Shown: piece by piece, positions 63,066 to 64,000 of the stretch
Position numbering within the stretch: position 1 is the first letter of the stretch
Layout of the letters: every line of letters starts with the position of its first letter
Made by a program: the position numbers and the translations under genes
Assembly (NCBI GenBank): GCA_914767715.1
Contig: OU612067.1
Coordinates: 16,127,001 to 16,191,000 of the forward strand
Source of the DNA: Membranipora membranacea
Taxonomy: Eukaryota; Bryozoa; Gymnolaemata; Cheilostomatida; Membraniporidae
Direction: 5' to 3'
Length of the DNA stretch: 64,000 nucleotides
The notes under the pieces: model-generated
Databases searched by the model: none
The model's input: only the letters and a program-made list of their open reading frames with translations
What the model was told of the DNA's origin: nothing

Positions 63066-63383
63066 TTGGTGACATCTGGTGCAGCTCTCTCTTCGGCGGA
63101 CAGGAAGTGTAGCGGGTCAGCAGCATCTGGGGATGACAGGCGATCGTCTGCCGACAACTCCGATACAACAATTCAAAACAGTGTAGTGACTACAATGAAA
63201 TCTGAGCCTGGAATACCATCTACTCCCAACAGTAATACAGCACCGGCTGGCTTACTCAGCACAGGTGCAGCGCCGTTCCACCCGGCTTTGATGAATCCTC
63301 AGTTACAGGCCATCATGCAGCAGCAGAATATACTTCAGCAGCAGTTTCTACAACAGGCTTCTGCCGGACAACAGAATTCAGTG
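63066..63383 (+). CDS. Exon of a Gln-rich, probably nuclear protein (exon b)
   Basis: It has 106 codons, phase 0 at both ends; acceptor TTTGAAG, donor GTG|GTATGT. It starts LVTSGAALSSADRKCSGSAA and is Ser/Asp-rich (DDRRSSADNSD). A Pro/Thr stretch follows (KSEPGIPSTPNSNTAP), then the Gln-rich helix NPQLQAIMQQQNILQQQFLQ. KSEPG resembles a sumoylation consensus (small-x-E form). The layout fits a transcriptional regulator; the DNA-binding domain would lie beyond the window. Base composition is clearly more balanced than the flanks, supporting coding. Confidence 0.72.
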
Positions 63384-63654
63384 GTATGTATGACCATATT
63401 TTCCTCTAAAAAAATCTTTTCCTTTCTTCGGCTCTTGAATTTTTTCCTAGGTAAAAAAGGAATGCAATAGCTGGACACGCCATCAGAAAATTGTCTGCCG
63501 TTTTTCATCTAGTTCTTTGGGACTTTTGACCCTAGCCCCTGCCAGGGTTTCTTTAGACAAATTCTTTTGGCTAGGACTGATGACAGACAAAGATCAAGCT
63601 ATCAGCATATTATGTGAAGTTTAGTTGAAGATCGTGGTGAAGACAGGGTAGCCG
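63384..63654. other. Intron start, no feature
   Basis: Follows the GTATGT donor. Nothing recognised before the minisatellite. Confidence 0.5.
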
Positions 63655-63780
63655 ACCAACGATAGTACTAGCAATACCAACGATAGTACTAGCAATACCA
63701 ACGATAGTACTAGCAATACCAACGATAGTACTAGCAATACCAACGATAGTACTAGCAATACCAACGATAGTACTAGCAAT
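63655..63780. repeat. 21-bp minisatellite, six exact copies
   Basis: The unit ACCAACGATAGTACTAGCAA plus T is repeated six times without a mismatch. Because 21 is a multiple of three and the unit lacks stops in that frame, it produces a spurious repetitive peptide (STIVGIA) on the minus strand. Confidence 0.97.
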
Positions 63781-64000
63781 ACTTAACATACTTTTCGCTA
63801 TTTTGAAATACAATGATTAATTCCTTCCCCATTTCTGCCACTTCAGGATAGAATTTTGAAGTTTCAATTTTTCAGTGCTTACTTTTTATTGTCCCCTGTT
63901 TTGCCACCCAAGAGTCAATAGTCGTTGTCACACTTATATAAGCCTATCAATCTTTATTAATCTCTGAGATGAACTGTATTGGATGAGGTCTGCGGTTATG

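Noticed and set aside
63655-63780. Possible CRISPR array
   Set aside because: The units are contiguous with no unique spacers, and the genome is eukaryotic.
63610-63813. Repetitive STIVGIA peptide
   Set aside because: It is a translation of the 21-bp minisatellite inside an intron.

Overview
This window is animal nuclear DNA: AT-rich, with split genes bounded by GT..AG introns and many non-LTR retrotransposons, tRNA-derived SINEs and MITEs. The protein families (ALDH1L, D8C/uromodulin-like secreted proteins, DIRS and RTE retroelements) suggest a marine invertebrate such as an echinoderm, lophotrochozoan or hemichordate. The phylum cannot be fixed from sequence reading alone.

Layout. (1) 1-9502, + strand: the last nine exons of a 10-formyltetrahydrofolate dehydrogenase gene (ALDH1L), all joined in phase, encoding the C-terminal aldehyde dehydrogenase domain with its catalytic Cys and Glu. 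Its introns hold a 2.3-kb fold-back transposon with an 8-bp target-site duplication, a tRNA-SINE, a pogo-like MITE and a MITE nested inside another MITE. (2) 9.5-32.7 kb: an old, scrambled duplication array. Three minus-strand paralogous genes encode small secreted proteins with a signal peptide, a Ser/Thr-rich linker and a D8C eight-cysteine domain. Genes 1 and 3 are intact and gene 2 has frameshifts. In all three the first coding exon holds only Met-Gln, and a TATA-like box lies about 90-105 bp upstream of the ATG. A relic of the last ALDH1L exon (15.8 kb), a duplicated 1-kb segment (12.4/16.3 kb) and a promoter relic (22.4 kb) show that more units once existed. The array is interrupted by a degraded DIRS-like element, by non-LTR reverse transcriptase fragments and by an RTE-like element (26.8-29.8 kb) with a 20-bp perfect target-site duplication. 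(3) 35.8-38.5 kb, minus strand: a three-exon gene, consistent in splice phase, for an unrecognised protein of about 545 aa. It begins MGNGCC, a predicted myristoylation plus palmitoylation signal, and carries proline-rich and pYxN-type motifs, so it looks like a membrane-anchored adaptor. (4) 38.6-42.4 kb: repeats, a long-TIR element and a reverse transcriptase fragment. (5) 42.4-64 kb: gene-poor sequence holding two phase-0 exons (52.8 and 63.1 kb) of a Gln-rich, probably nuclear regulatory protein on the + strand, separated by a 10.1-kb intron with few visible repeats and a forkhead-like motif cluster.

The genes do not form a pathway. ALDH1L is a folate enzyme, the D8C proteins are secreted, and the remaining two models look like a signalling adaptor and a transcriptional regulator. 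All functions are read from sequence features. No database search was possible.
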